Below, in pieces: positions 6,330 to 12,833 of a DNA stretch of 23,369 nt. The stretch covers positions 1 to 23,369 of the forward strand of contig JBBRWQ010000054.1 of NCBI GenBank assembly GCA_038249115.1, written 5' to 3'. Source of the stretch: UBA4719 sp038249115 (GTDB lineage Bacteria; Actinomycetota; Actinomycetes; Actinomycetales; Dermatophilaceae). The translations under genes and the position numbers were made by a program. Under the pieces are notes generated by a model, which made no database searches, was not told the origin of the DNA, and saw only the letters and a program-made list of their open reading frames with translations. How positions within the stretch are numbered: position 1 is the stretch's first letter; each line of letters opens with the position of its first letter.

Positions 6330-7225
6330 CCGACCGCACCGATGGCACCCCTGCCACCCCGCCGCCGAATCTGAGGTCACTGCGCGCGAGGCTGCGCAAC
6401 CACGCACGTGACATCCGTGCGATCGAGACTCGGGTGCAGCGCCGGCTGGCGGCGCTGGTCGTAAACGAGATCTTCCTCGCCGTGGATCTCGCGGGGGTGG
6501 GGCCGCCGGTGCTGGTCAAGGGCGGCACGGCGATCGACCTTCGACGCGGCGCTGCGCCCGCTCGGTTGTCGAAGGATTGGGACGGCGCCGTGCGCGGCGA
6601 TCTCGACGACTTCGTCGCGAAGGCTCGAGTTGTGCTTGCTGAGGGGTGGTGCGGTTTCACCGGTCGGCTGGCCCGCGAAACCGAAATCAACGTGCCGGGA
6701 TTGGCCGTGAAACCTCGACGCTTCGAGGTCAAGCTCGACTATCGCGGCACGGCGTTCGCCACCGTGCCGGTCGAACTCAGCCCCGTCGAGGGCAACTCCG
6801 GTGCCGAGTACGACCGCATCACCGTGACCGAATACAGCGCGATCGGACTCGAGCCACGCGGGCCGGTCTACTGTCTGTCGCTGCGCTATCAGATCGCGCA
6901 GAAGATCCACGCCTGCACCGACCCGCTCGACGGCATCCGTGACAACGATCGCGCACGTGATCTCGTCGATCTCCAGCTGCTTGCGCTGCTGCTCGACGAC
7001 ACACAGCTCGGCTCAGTGCGGCACGCATGCATCGAGATCTTTGCCGGACGACAGCGTCATGCTTGGCCCCCTGCGGTCCGAACCTGGCCGGCGTGGTCGC
7101 CTCTGTACTCGGCCGCGATCGTGACTCTCGGCGACGATGTTCTTCCCGACATGGAGGCCGCCGTGGACTGGCTTCGGGGTCTTGTCGAGGCAATCGAAGC
7201 GGCTGAGTCCGGTCATAGGGGATGA
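6326..7225 (+). CDS. abiEii: AbiEii/AbiGii-type nucleotidyltransferase toxin
   Basis: The 299-residue protein has the nucleotidyltransferase signature: VLVKGGTAIDLR at 62-73, with the GG pair at 66-67, and the metal-binding D84-W-D86 (SKDWDG). A C-terminal helical part includes QIAQKIHACTD and NDRARDLVDLQLL, the conserved Lys/Asp block of the family. Such toxins add nucleotides to tRNA or other targets and stop growth, giving phage defence or plasmid stability. It overlaps the antitoxin by 4 nt. The reading frame and motifs look intact, so the system is probably functional. The RNA or nucleotide substrate cannot be told from sequence. Confidence 0.9.
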   Translation: MTDRTDGTPATPPPNLRSLRARLRNHARDIRAIETRVQRRLAALVVNEIFLAVDLAGVGPPVLVKGGTAIDLRRGAAPARLSKDWDGAVRGDLDDFVAKARVVLAEGWCGFTGRLARETEINVPGLAVKPRRFEVKLDYRGTAFATVPVELSPVEGNSGAEYDRITVTEYSAIGLEPRGPVYCLSLRYQIAQKIHACTDPLDGIRDNDRARDLVDLQLLALLLDDTQLGSVRHACIEIFAGRQRHAWPPAVRTWPAWSPLYSAAIVTLGDDVLPDMEAAVDWLRGLVEAIEAAESGHRG

Positions 7226-7520
7226 GGAGTCATGAGGCGCGAGATCGCTGCGCGGACCTCTGTTCGGCAGCGCCGTCGATCGACTTGCTCGACACGGGCA
7301 GCGACACACGATCCTTGGCGGGTACACAATGGGTACACATCCCGGCCGTAAACGGCCGATGAGCGTCAACGTTGTCTAACGCCAAAGCCCAGTGTTTCCA
7401 ACACTCTTCGACCGGGACAACCTGCGCGCGGTCCATCGCTGATGCCACCAGTGTGAAGGGGACAGCCCGTCTCGGCGCTAACACCACAACCATTCGAGTG
7501 GTGCTTGACATTCCCGGCCG
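7226..7520. other. Gene-poor stretch with paired GTACACA sites and a palindrome
   Basis: I see no convincing gene. GTACACA occurs at 7322-7328 and 7333-7339, exactly 11 bp apart. Just after is GGCCGTAAACGGCC (7343-7356), a 6-bp inverted repeat around a 2-nt centre. The same GTACACA pair recurs at 8607-8624. These look like protein-binding sites of the mobile island. Confidence 0.4.
7322..7356. promoter_or_regulatory. Paired GTACACA sites plus GGCCGT palindrome
   Basis: Two GTACACA sites one helical turn apart precede a compact palindrome. The same spacing at 8607-8624 suggests binding by the same protein. No regulator can be assigned. Confidence 0.4.
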
Positions 7521-7715
7521 CTACGCGCTCCCACAAGGGCATCGCGTCGGCTCAAGGTGCTGTGATGAGGCCGTTCCCTGCTCGTGGCAGAGGCTGCGCC
7601 CCATACGTGCGAAGGCTTCTTGTTCGAGCTCGAAACCCCATCCCGCGTTGCGTGTGTGCTTGCTCAGGGAGCGGGTTGCGACGGGGCTTCGGCTCGGAAA
7701 CCGTTGGTGCATCAT
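7521..7715 (-). CDS. Possible small protein, 64 aa, unknown
   Basis: The frame starts MMHQRF at ATG 7715, with GGGGAAG upstream, and ends RCPCGSA. It has moderate third-position GC bias and lies 37 bp downstream of the zinc-finger-like gene on the same strand, consistent with the end of a small operon. It contains three Cys near the C-terminus. I recognise no family, and it may be chance. Confidence 0.3.
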   Translation of the reverse strand: MMHQRFPSRSPVATRSLSKHTRNAGWGFELEQEAFARMGRSLCHEQGTASSQHLEPTRCPCGSA

Positions 7716-7752
7716 GAACTTCCCCGGTCCCGGTGTCTACGCTTGCGGGTGG

Positions 7753-8145
7753 TCATGTCTGGGTGGCTGGACGTTGGCGACCGTCCAGGCTGGTCGCTGT
7801 GCCGGAGTGGTCGACAGACAGATTTGTGTCACTCGGAGCAATGCTTTCGTGCGGCGGTACAGAAGCACTGGAACCGTTGGTGATCGCGATGGATGCGCGC
7901 CCAGCCTCAGCCTGCGCAGCCTTCGCCTTCAGGCGTTCTAGCTCCAGCGCGCGATCGAGGCCAGCGGGTCAGACGTGGCCGTGGCTGCGGTCGTGCTCGA
8001 CAACCGCGCGCCGTGCCGCGCCGGCTCGACCTCGTGCCGGAGGGAACGCCTCGAGGTGTTCGCAACGCGAGCATTCGACGTAGAACGTGCGTCCGCGGTG
8101 GACGAGATAGGCGCCTTCCGGCAAGCCCGAGGTCGTGGTCATCAT
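7753..8145 (-). pseudogene. Small zinc-finger-like protein gene with one in-frame TGA
   Basis: From ATG 8145 the frame encodes 58 residues with a C25-x2-C28 ... H51-x3-H55-x-H57 arrangement (VECSRCEHLEAF, then VVEHDRSHGHV), resembling small zinc-binding proteins of actinobacterial integrative elements. TGA at 7969-7971 stops it. The same frame then continues open for 71 more codons with coding-like content (LDRALELERLKAKAAQAEAG) to a TGA at 7753-7755. Either the native gene was about 130 codons and a CGA-to-TGA-type mutation cut it, or the 58-residue form is the gene and the rest is a relic. A weak GAAGCGAAG precedes the start. Confidence 0.5.
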
Positions 8146-8164
8146 CTTCGCTTCGGATCAGTCG

Positions 8165-8260
8165 TCAGTCCGCAAGCCAGTCCGCAAGGAGTCCATTTCT
8201 GGTTCCGGCGTTCTCCTCGACAGTGAGCATGACCAGTAGTAGGCCCGAGGCCGTGGTCAC
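8165..8260 (-). CDS. Very small ORF, 31 aa, coupled to the upstream HTH gene
   Basis: GTG 8260 overlaps the final TGA of the HTH pseudogene frame (GTGA). The frame reads VTTASG... and ends GLLADWLAD, 19 bp before the zinc-finger start. Its beginning repeats the beginning of the zinc-finger gene (TTTSGL against TTASGL), so it may be a duplicated stump. Expression is uncertain. Confidence 0.3.
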   Translation of the reverse strand: MTTASGLLLVMLTVEENAGTRNGLLADWLAD

Positions 8261-8583
8261 GTGGCGTTCGCTTCGGAGGTGCACAGGATGTCGGCGGACG
8301 TGATGCCCCGCACCTGCGATAGTGCGAAAAGTTCGGTTCAGAGCAGCGGCGACGCGCCCGTGAGGCGTCGGCTCCAAGCGGTGAGGGGAATACCGTTGCG
8401 GGTCGCCGCGTCGCGTTGTGTGATTCCGGCAACTCGGAGCGCCGTGGCGACGTTGCGGGAGATCTCGCGGGAGGTCTGCTCGGCGGCCTGCTGGTCGGTG
8501 TTGTTGTCGTGCAGGATGGTGGGCAAGATCGTTCGCCTTGCGTAGAGGTGGAGCCGGAGAAGCGGGCCGCGTTTCGTGGTCAT
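8257..8583 (-). pseudogene. Small helix-turn-helix regulator with an in-frame TGA
   Basis: ATG 8583 opens an 81-codon frame whose second half is XRE-like: ISRNVATALRVAGITQRDAA, NGIPLTAWSRRLTG. At TGA 8338-8340 the frame stops in the middle of the fold, yet immediately continues as TELFALSQVRGITSADIL, the expected following helices, to a TGA at 8257-8259. The break is therefore a single nonsense codon, not a frameshift. Without readthrough the HTH domain would be truncated. Upstream lie paired GTACACA sites (8607-8624) that could be its operator. It heads a run of small minus-strand genes. Confidence 0.6.
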
Positions 8584-8606
8584 GTGATGCTTTCTTGTTG
8601 GGTCCA

Positions 8607-8624
8607 GTACACAGCCAGTACACA
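8607..8624. promoter_or_regulatory. Paired GTACACA sites upstream of the HTH gene
   Basis: GTACACA at 8607-8613 and 8618-8624, 11 bp apart, sits 24-41 bp before the HTH gene start. The identical pair and spacing occur at 7322-7339. A helical-turn spacing fits a dimeric or cooperative binding protein, possibly the HTH product itself. Confidence 0.45.
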
Positions 8625-8654
8625 AGAAGACCGTTGACGGCACTCAGTCACCGT

Positions 8655-8720
8655 TACCCTCAACGACGATACTTGAGCAATACCAACGGTTTACGCGACT
8701 ATCAACGAGCACCAACGACC
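8655..8720. repeat. Cluster of CAACG repeats
   Basis: CAACG occurs at about 8661, 8684, 8703 and 8713 (mostly as CCAACG or TCAACG), with an inverted GTTGACG at about 8633. Such short repeats between divergent genes of an integrative element may be recombinase arm sites, but the motif is short and could be chance. Confidence 0.25.
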
Positions 8721-8810
8721 CAGACAGTGACCTCGCGGTTAAGAGGTCCGGCGGTCCGGGGGGCGTCTGCGGGTCCCCGCAAACAAGCCAGCCGGTAGCC
8801 ACTGATCTCG

Positions 8811-9062
8811 GTGAGCGCCAGCCTTCAGGCGACGTATACCCCGCTCTTCGGCTCGATTGCCGTGGCGGTGCTGACGGCACCGACGACGACGTCGGTGTCC
8901 GACACGGGTACGACCACACCTAAGCCTTGGGCGATCTGCCTGGCGGCCAGCGGGACGACGCTGACGACCACGACGAACCACGAGCTGTCCCTGTCCGTCT
9001 ACAAGTCGAGCGAGATTTTCGACCGGACCAAGGAGAGCGGAGGAACGCGGCAAGATCGCTGA
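8811..9062 (+). CDS. Possible hypothetical protein, 83 aa
   Basis: This plus-strand frame from GTG 8811 has strong G/C third positions. It encodes a Thr/Ser-rich polypeptide (LQATYTPLFGSIAVAVLTAP early, NHELSLSVYKSSEIFD late) with no transmembrane segment or known motif. No Shine-Dalgarno is evident and an in-frame stop lies a few codons upstream. It is the only credible plus-strand gene in this part of the island; it could be a phage-type protein or a fragment. Confidence 0.4.
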   Translation: MSASLQATYTPLFGSIAVAVLTAPTTTSVSDTGTTTPKPWAICLAASGTTLTTTTNHELSLSVYKSSEIFDRTKESGGTRQDR

Positions 9063-9263
9063 ACTCGACGACTTGAGCGCGAGTCCTTGGAAAGTCCTTG
9101 GCAGGTTCATCTACGCCCCTCACCGCTCAAGCATCCTCAACGGCATATGTGCAGGTCAGACCCCATATGCCAACAACCATCAACAATCCTCATTCACGCA
9201 TGCCTAGTAGGGGACCAAGAAAGCCGCCTGAGGCTCTTAGGCCTCTGACCTGCGCAAACGCAG

Positions 9264-10296
9264 TCAGAGCACCCCGTCAGTCCGCACCTGGTCCGCAAGA
9301 GCGCCGAATACGGCGTCGATGATGGACCGGGTGCGGTCGTCGTCTCCAGGCCACATGTGGGCATACGTCCGCAGCGTGACCAATGCCGAAGCGTGGCCAA
9401 GGACCGTCTGCACCTGCTTGACCGACGCTCCCCCGGCAATCAACGCGCTCGCGTAGAACTGCCGCAGTGAGTGTGCAGTCGCCTCGACGTTGGCCGCGGT
9501 CGCCGCCGCTTTCCACAGCGGCTTCCACTGCCGATACGTCAGCGGTCGACCGAGCATGTTCACGAACAACGGGCCGGTATGTCGCTCCCCCGCTTCGAGG
9601 TACGCCGCCAGCGCGTCAATGACTATCTGGCCGACAGGGACAGCGCGACCCGATGACTTGGACTTCGGCGGGACCAGCACGCCCGACTGTGACCTCTGGC
9701 GCTCGACCCGGATCGTGCGCCGCAGGAAGTCCACGTCGGACACGTCAAGCCCGAGCAACTCACCGATACGCAGGCCAGACCCAGCCAGCGTGATGACGGC
9801 AGCGCCGAGGTCGCCCATTCCAACTTCCAGCGCTCGGACCTGAGCCAAAGTCAACGGCTCGACCTCGCCCTGTCGTCGACGGCCGACGCGAAGATCCGCG
9901 CCGCCGTGTCATAGATATTGCGAACCGTGCCGGCCGCAAGGCACTTGCCCTCCAGCGTCTTCACCAGACCTTGGAACTCTGACGAATCGACCCGATCCGC
10001 TTGTCTCCCAGCGCAGGGTTGATGTGCAACCTCACGGCGTTGTCGATGATGCTCAGGGTTGAGTCGCGCCCGACCTGGACCTTCTCCCACTTCGCGGCAT
10101 ACGTCTTGACCAAGGTGCCCGCGTGACGGGGATCGACGTAGTTCCCCGTCACGAGGCTGGCCGTCGTCTCGTCTATCCACCGTTGCGCGTCGACCTTGCG
10201 AATGAAGTGCCGCGAGTGCTCTTTGTCGGCCTCGTCTCGGTATCGCGCCCTCCACGCGCCGTCAGGCCTCTTCTTGATGCTTGCCATGTTCGGCAC
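9264..10296 (-). pseudogene. int: Tyrosine recombinase (phage-type integrase), frameshifted twice
   Basis: Three minus-strand frames join into one integrase. The N-terminal arm-binding and core-binding part (MASIKKRPDGAWRARYRD ... INPALGDKRIGSI) runs from ATG 10296 to about 9985. A middle piece (FQGLVKTLEGKCLAAG, YDTAARIFASAV) runs to about 9880. The catalytic domain (from VEPLTLAQVRALE) then runs to 9264, with Arg in GSGLRIGELLGL, HSLRQF, LGHAS and the Tyr of TYAHMW. Each step is the equivalent of one lost base, and about a dozen residues seem missing at the second join. The catalytic residues are all present, so decay is recent. Its start lies inside the 3' end of the upstream XRE gene, the usual regulator-integrase order. 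Confidence 0.8.
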
Positions 10297-10846
10297 TCCT
10301 CTCCATGAAAAGGACCGCGTAGGTGCCGTCCGCCTGCACCTCGAACCCGTAGCCCTCGAACTTCATGCGCTCGATGTCGTTGCGGCCCGCCTGCTCGTAC
10401 TCAAACCGAGCCTGAGCGACGGCCTCCTCAGGCTTTTCTTGCCCGGTCCACGAGTCACGGGCAGCCTCATCACCATGGGTGAATTCGTGTCCATTGTCCG
10501 CCGCGATCTTCAGAATAATCTCGAACTGTTCCTTGAGCTCGAGATACTCGCGAACGCTCGCGACCATGCTGCCATAGGCGTCGGCCGCACGATGTGAGCC
10601 GATCTTGATGTGAGCCGACATCGGCGCGGACGTGAAATCGCTCGCCGAACCCACGCCGAGGACGCCGGCCAGATCGTCAGCCTCCGCGAGTCGCAACGGG
10701 CGATCGCCCTTCTCGATGCTCCACATGGTCGCTTGAGACCACTTCCAGCCACGTTCGCGCATCGCGACCGCGACCGCTTGCTGAGTCATGTCTCCTCGAA
10801 GAGTCAAAACCGTCTGACCGATGCGCTTGTCCTGCTCAGCCGCCAT
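10262..10846 (-). CDS. XRE-family helix-turn-helix regulator of the integrase module
   Basis: The 194-residue protein opens MAAEQDKRIGQTVLTLRGD and has an XRE helix-turn-helix at about 8-65 (MTQQAVAVAMRERGWKWSQ, TMWSIEKGDRPLRLAEADDLAGVLGV). A long, charged helical C-terminal part follows (YLELKEQFEIILKIAADNG, EEAVAQARFEYEQAG). Such proteins precede integrases in actinobacterial integrative elements and probably repress them. It overlaps the integrase start by 35 bp, implying coupled expression. The reading frame is intact although the integrase is broken. A 13-bp imperfect palindrome lies just upstream. Confidence 0.8.
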   Translation of the reverse strand: MAAEQDKRIGQTVLTLRGDMTQQAVAVAMRERGWKWSQATMWSIEKGDRPLRLAEADDLAGVLGVGSASDFTSAPMSAHIKIGSHRAADAYGSMVASVREYLELKEQFEIILKIAADNGHEFTHGDEAARDSWTGQEKPEEAVAQARFEYEQAGRNDIERMKFEGYGFEVQADGTYAVLFMERSAEHGKHQEEA

Positions 10847-10869
10847 GAATGGGACCGTACTCGTGTTGC

Positions 10870-10882
10870 TAGTTGTCCACTA
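10870..10882. promoter_or_regulatory. Candidate operator upstream of the XRE gene
   Basis: TAGTTGTCCACTA has 4-bp inverted arms around a 5-bp centre, 24 bp before the XRE start. It is close to an AT-rich TTATTA on the minus strand that could be a -10. This is weak evidence on its own; position supports autoregulation. Confidence 0.3.
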
Positions 10883-11109
10883 ATAATCCTGGTGTACTGA
10901 GAATCCCCATCGTGCACGACTAGAAAAAGGGTGCCCGATGGAAACAACCTGCGCAGATTGGAAGAGGTTTCGGCGCTACTGGTCATCACGCAGTGGCCAC
11001 CAATCGACCGGTTGAGCACGGGAATCGCGCACCTGTCGCTCCGATCTGCTCAGGAGGGTGGGCGTATACCCGGGCGCCGCCGCCGCCAGCGAGGCCGTGC
11101 TCTTGACAC

Positions 11110-11427
11110 ATTCAGGCCCAATCGGATCAACTGATCGGCGTAGGCGATCGCGGCCAACCCGGACAGGCACAACTTCTTCAGCGTCGTCGCGGGAACCTCG
11201 AAAGCGACGCCACCGGCCACAGCGGCCACCCGTGCCGGTTGTAGTCGACGCCGGCCTGGACGACGTTGCCCATGACCACGGCGTCAACATCGCTTCCCGA
11301 GACGCCGGATCGGGCCAGGGCCTCACGAATCGCGATGCCCCAAGGTCGGTGGCGCTCAGATCCGACAGGGAGCCGAGCAGGCGCCCGATGGGGTGCGAGC
11401 TCCAGCGATGATCACCGAACTGGTCAC
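11110..11427 (-). pseudogene. N-terminal fragment of a thiolase (acetyl-CoA acetyltransferase), frameshifted
   Basis: Reading minus-strand frames in turn gives thiolase N-terminal motifs in order: VTSSVIIAGARTP from GTG 11427, IGRLLGSLSDLSATDLG, IREALARSGVSGSDVDAVVM, GNVVQAGVDYN, VAGGVAFEVPATTLKKLCLSG (the nucleophile Cys region) and LAAIAYADQLIRLGL. At least three one-base losses, at runs of C or G, separate them. Similarity ends near 11110, so most of the enzyme is missing. It is a relic of a fatty-acid or acetoacetyl-CoA pathway gene stranded in the mobile island. Confidence 0.75.
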
Positions 11428-11454
11428 GATGTGCGCACGATCACCTCACCCGCC

Positions 11455-11721
11455 ATGACCCCGACCGCTCCCCCGAAATCGAGGGACCTCGTCGAGGACT
11501 ACTGGTGGCCCCCCGACGACCCCACTTGGACACTCGCGCAACTCGTCGCGCCGCCTGGTCGCGACGGCGGCCGCCGCGTACCCCTGGACGCACCCGATGG
11601 ACGGCCCGAGCTCCACCACTTAGGGCTCGCGATGGATCAACACCGCTTCTGGGTTTTTGGCTGGCCACCACCAGCCGACGCCGACGACACGTGGACGCTC
11701 ACGGCCCTAATCGCGGCATAA
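11455..11721 (+). CDS. Hypothetical protein, 88 aa, with two DDxTWTL segments
   Basis: The frame has a strong GC third-position bias. The product contains PDDPTWTLAQLVAPP near residue 25 and DADDTWTLTALIAA at the C-terminus, a recurring motif of unknown role, with Trp-rich stretches (DYWWPPDD, RFWVFGWPPP). ATG 11455 is the first start after which the coding bias is good; no Shine-Dalgarno is visible. The start lies 27 bp beyond the thiolase relic on the other strand. No family is recognised. Confidence 0.5.
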   Translation: MTPTAPPKSRDLVEDYWWPPDDPTWTLAQLVAPPGRDGGRRVPLDAPDGRPELHHLGLAMDQHRFWVFGWPPPADADDTWTLTALIAA

Positions 11722-11809
11722 CTGATCCGGCACGCGATGGAGGCGGCTCGGGTCGGTCGGCGGGCGGTTGGGCGCCCCGACCGCGGAGGAGGCGTCACGA
11801 CGCGTGCGT

Positions 11810-12124
11810 CTATGCGCTGCGGTGGGTCGAGAGGTACTCGCTCAGGGCAGCGCGCATGATGGCGCTCTTTGTGCGTCCTGTCGCGTGGGCGAGAGCAGTC
11901 AGGTCCGCGTCCATCGACGGGTTGACGCGCGTCTGGGCGACCTTGGACGGGGCTCCGTCTGGGTCGATCGAGGGGCGTCCGCCCATCGCGTGCTGAATCA
12001 GGGATCGCCCGAACGCAGCTGCGTCGGCCCCGTGCAGCGCACCGGGTCCGCCACCAGGCAGCAGCTTCATGTCGTGGGCAGCCCACTCCGCAGCAGCGGC
12101 GTAGTCCTTGTCAGTGCTGGTCAT
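11810..12124 (-). CDS. Ribbon-helix-helix antitoxin (BrnA-like)
   Basis: The 104-residue protein has a C-terminal ribbon-helix-helix: TRVNPSMDADLTALAHATGR forms the strand and first helix, and KSAIMRAALSEYLS the second. The N-terminal 60 residues would wrap the toxin. The C-terminal RHH and the toxin-first gene order match the BrnTA type of toxin-antitoxin. Its ATG at 12124 overlaps the toxin 3' end by 14 nt, so translation is coupled and the pair is probably autoregulated. The exact family name is an inference from architecture. Confidence 0.7.
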   Translation of the reverse strand: MTSTDKDYAAAAEWAAHDMKLLPGGGPGALHGADAAAFGRSLIQHAMGGRPSIDPDGAPSKVAQTRVNPSMDADLTALAHATGRTKSAIMRAALSEYLSTHRSA

Positions 12125-12395
12125 TGCTACGTCCTTCCATCAGGGCGAGATGCTTGGGGCGGGCTTCCATGACGTGAAATACGGTGACGTCGTCGGGTGG
12201 AACTATCTCGGCCAGGACCTCCAACAACGGGCCGCCAAGGCGGCTCGGTCCGATGAAGAGCGTCGGGCGTACATGTCCGGGGATCCGAGGCTCGTCGAAG
12301 TTGTGGACGACGTGGTGTGCGTTCTCTATAGCGAACTGAGCCGCCTTGTGTGAAAAGCCATGCTTCGTGGTGCTGTTGGTCCAGTTCACTGGCAC
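12111..12395 (-). CDS. BrnT-like toxin of a type II toxin-antitoxin pair
   Basis: The 94-residue product (VNWTNSTTKHGFSHKAAQFA, VRPTLFIGPSRLGGPLLEVLAE, VTVFHVMEARPKHLALM) has the KHG-beta-strand-HVMEAR layout of small RelE-fold/BrnT-like ribonuclease toxins, which cleave mRNA. GTG 12395 is the start. A TACAAT -10 on the minus strand at 12402-12407 is six nt away, predicting a leaderless message. The RHH antitoxin follows with a 14-nt overlap. It could instead belong to a related uncharacterised toxin family; I see the toxin role from the pairing as much as from sequence. Confidence 0.65.
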   Translation of the reverse strand: MPVNWTNSTTKHGFSHKAAQFAIENAHHVVHNFDEPRIPGHVRPTLFIGPSRLGGPLLEVLAEIVPPDDVTVFHVMEARPKHLALMEGRSNDQH

Positions 12396-12401
12396 ACGAC
12401 C

Positions 12402-12407
12402 ATTGTA
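12402..12407 (-). promoter_or_regulatory. -10 element of the toxin-antitoxin pair
   Basis: TACAAT on the minus strand lies six nt before the toxin GTG, giving a transcript that starts at or near the start codon. Confidence 0.45.
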
Positions 12408-12419
12408 CTACAGAACCTA

Positions 12420-12640
12420 CTAGGACCCACGGCGTTCGGCGATCGCCTCGAACTCGGCCAGAACGGCCTCCTCGACCAGGTCGGTGAGCTGGTCGACGAC
12501 GTGTGAACCCTGCAAGGGGCTTTCGTTGATCGAGAGCCCCCATTCCTTGTCGATGATCATCTGGATCGCCAACGCCCGAAGCGCCGAGGCCGCCGAGGAG
12601 GTGGTGAGCGCCTCGTCGTAGGCGTTTGCCTCGGCGCTGC
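12420..12640 (-). pseudogene. C-terminal fragment of an unknown acidic helical protein
   Basis: The frame ending at 12420 encodes coding-like sequence (AEANAYDEALTTSSAASALR, then IDKEWGLSINESPLQGSHVV, VEEAVLAEFEAIAERRGS). It has no good start except ATG 12560 (46 codons). Upstream the frame runs into the out-of-frame integrase tail, so the native 5' part is probably lost. No family is recognised. Confidence 0.35.
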
Positions 12641-12798
12641 TACTGTCCGGCTCTGTCCGATGGACCGGCCAGGGGCGACAGAGTAGCGTCGAGCACGTTC
12701 CGGGTCCGGTCCTCGTCGCCGGGCCACATATCGGCGTAGGTGCGCAGCGTGATGACCGCCGAGGCATGGCCGAGGAAGATCGTCGACGCCATAAACTC
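12640..12798 (-). pseudogene. Second tyrosine integrase, C-terminal tail only
   Basis: The frame reads FMASTIFLGHASAVITLRTYADMWPGDEDRTRN and continues to TAG 12640-12642. It includes the conserved His of LGHAS and the catalytic Tyr of TYADMW. It closely parallels the tail of the integrase at 9264-10296 but differs in sequence, so it derives from a related integrase rather than a copy of that one. The other catalytic residues and the N-terminus are absent. Confidence 0.75.
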
Positions 12799-12833
12799 CA
12801 GGTCATCTCGCCTGACGTGGCTCTAACCGCCAG

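Noticed and set aside
7372..7941. Plus-strand ORF of 189 codons
   Set aside because: Cys/Arg-rich composition, no motif, and it overlaps the zinc-finger-like gene on the other strand, which is better supported.
7753..8583. TGA codons read as selenocysteine
   Set aside because: No catalytic context for selenocysteine and no convincing SECIS-like hairpin seen after either stop; nonsense mutation is simpler.
10935..11015. 25-codon plus-strand frame divergent from the XRE gene
   Set aside because: Short, no family resemblance and only a weak ribosome site; not distinguishable from chance.
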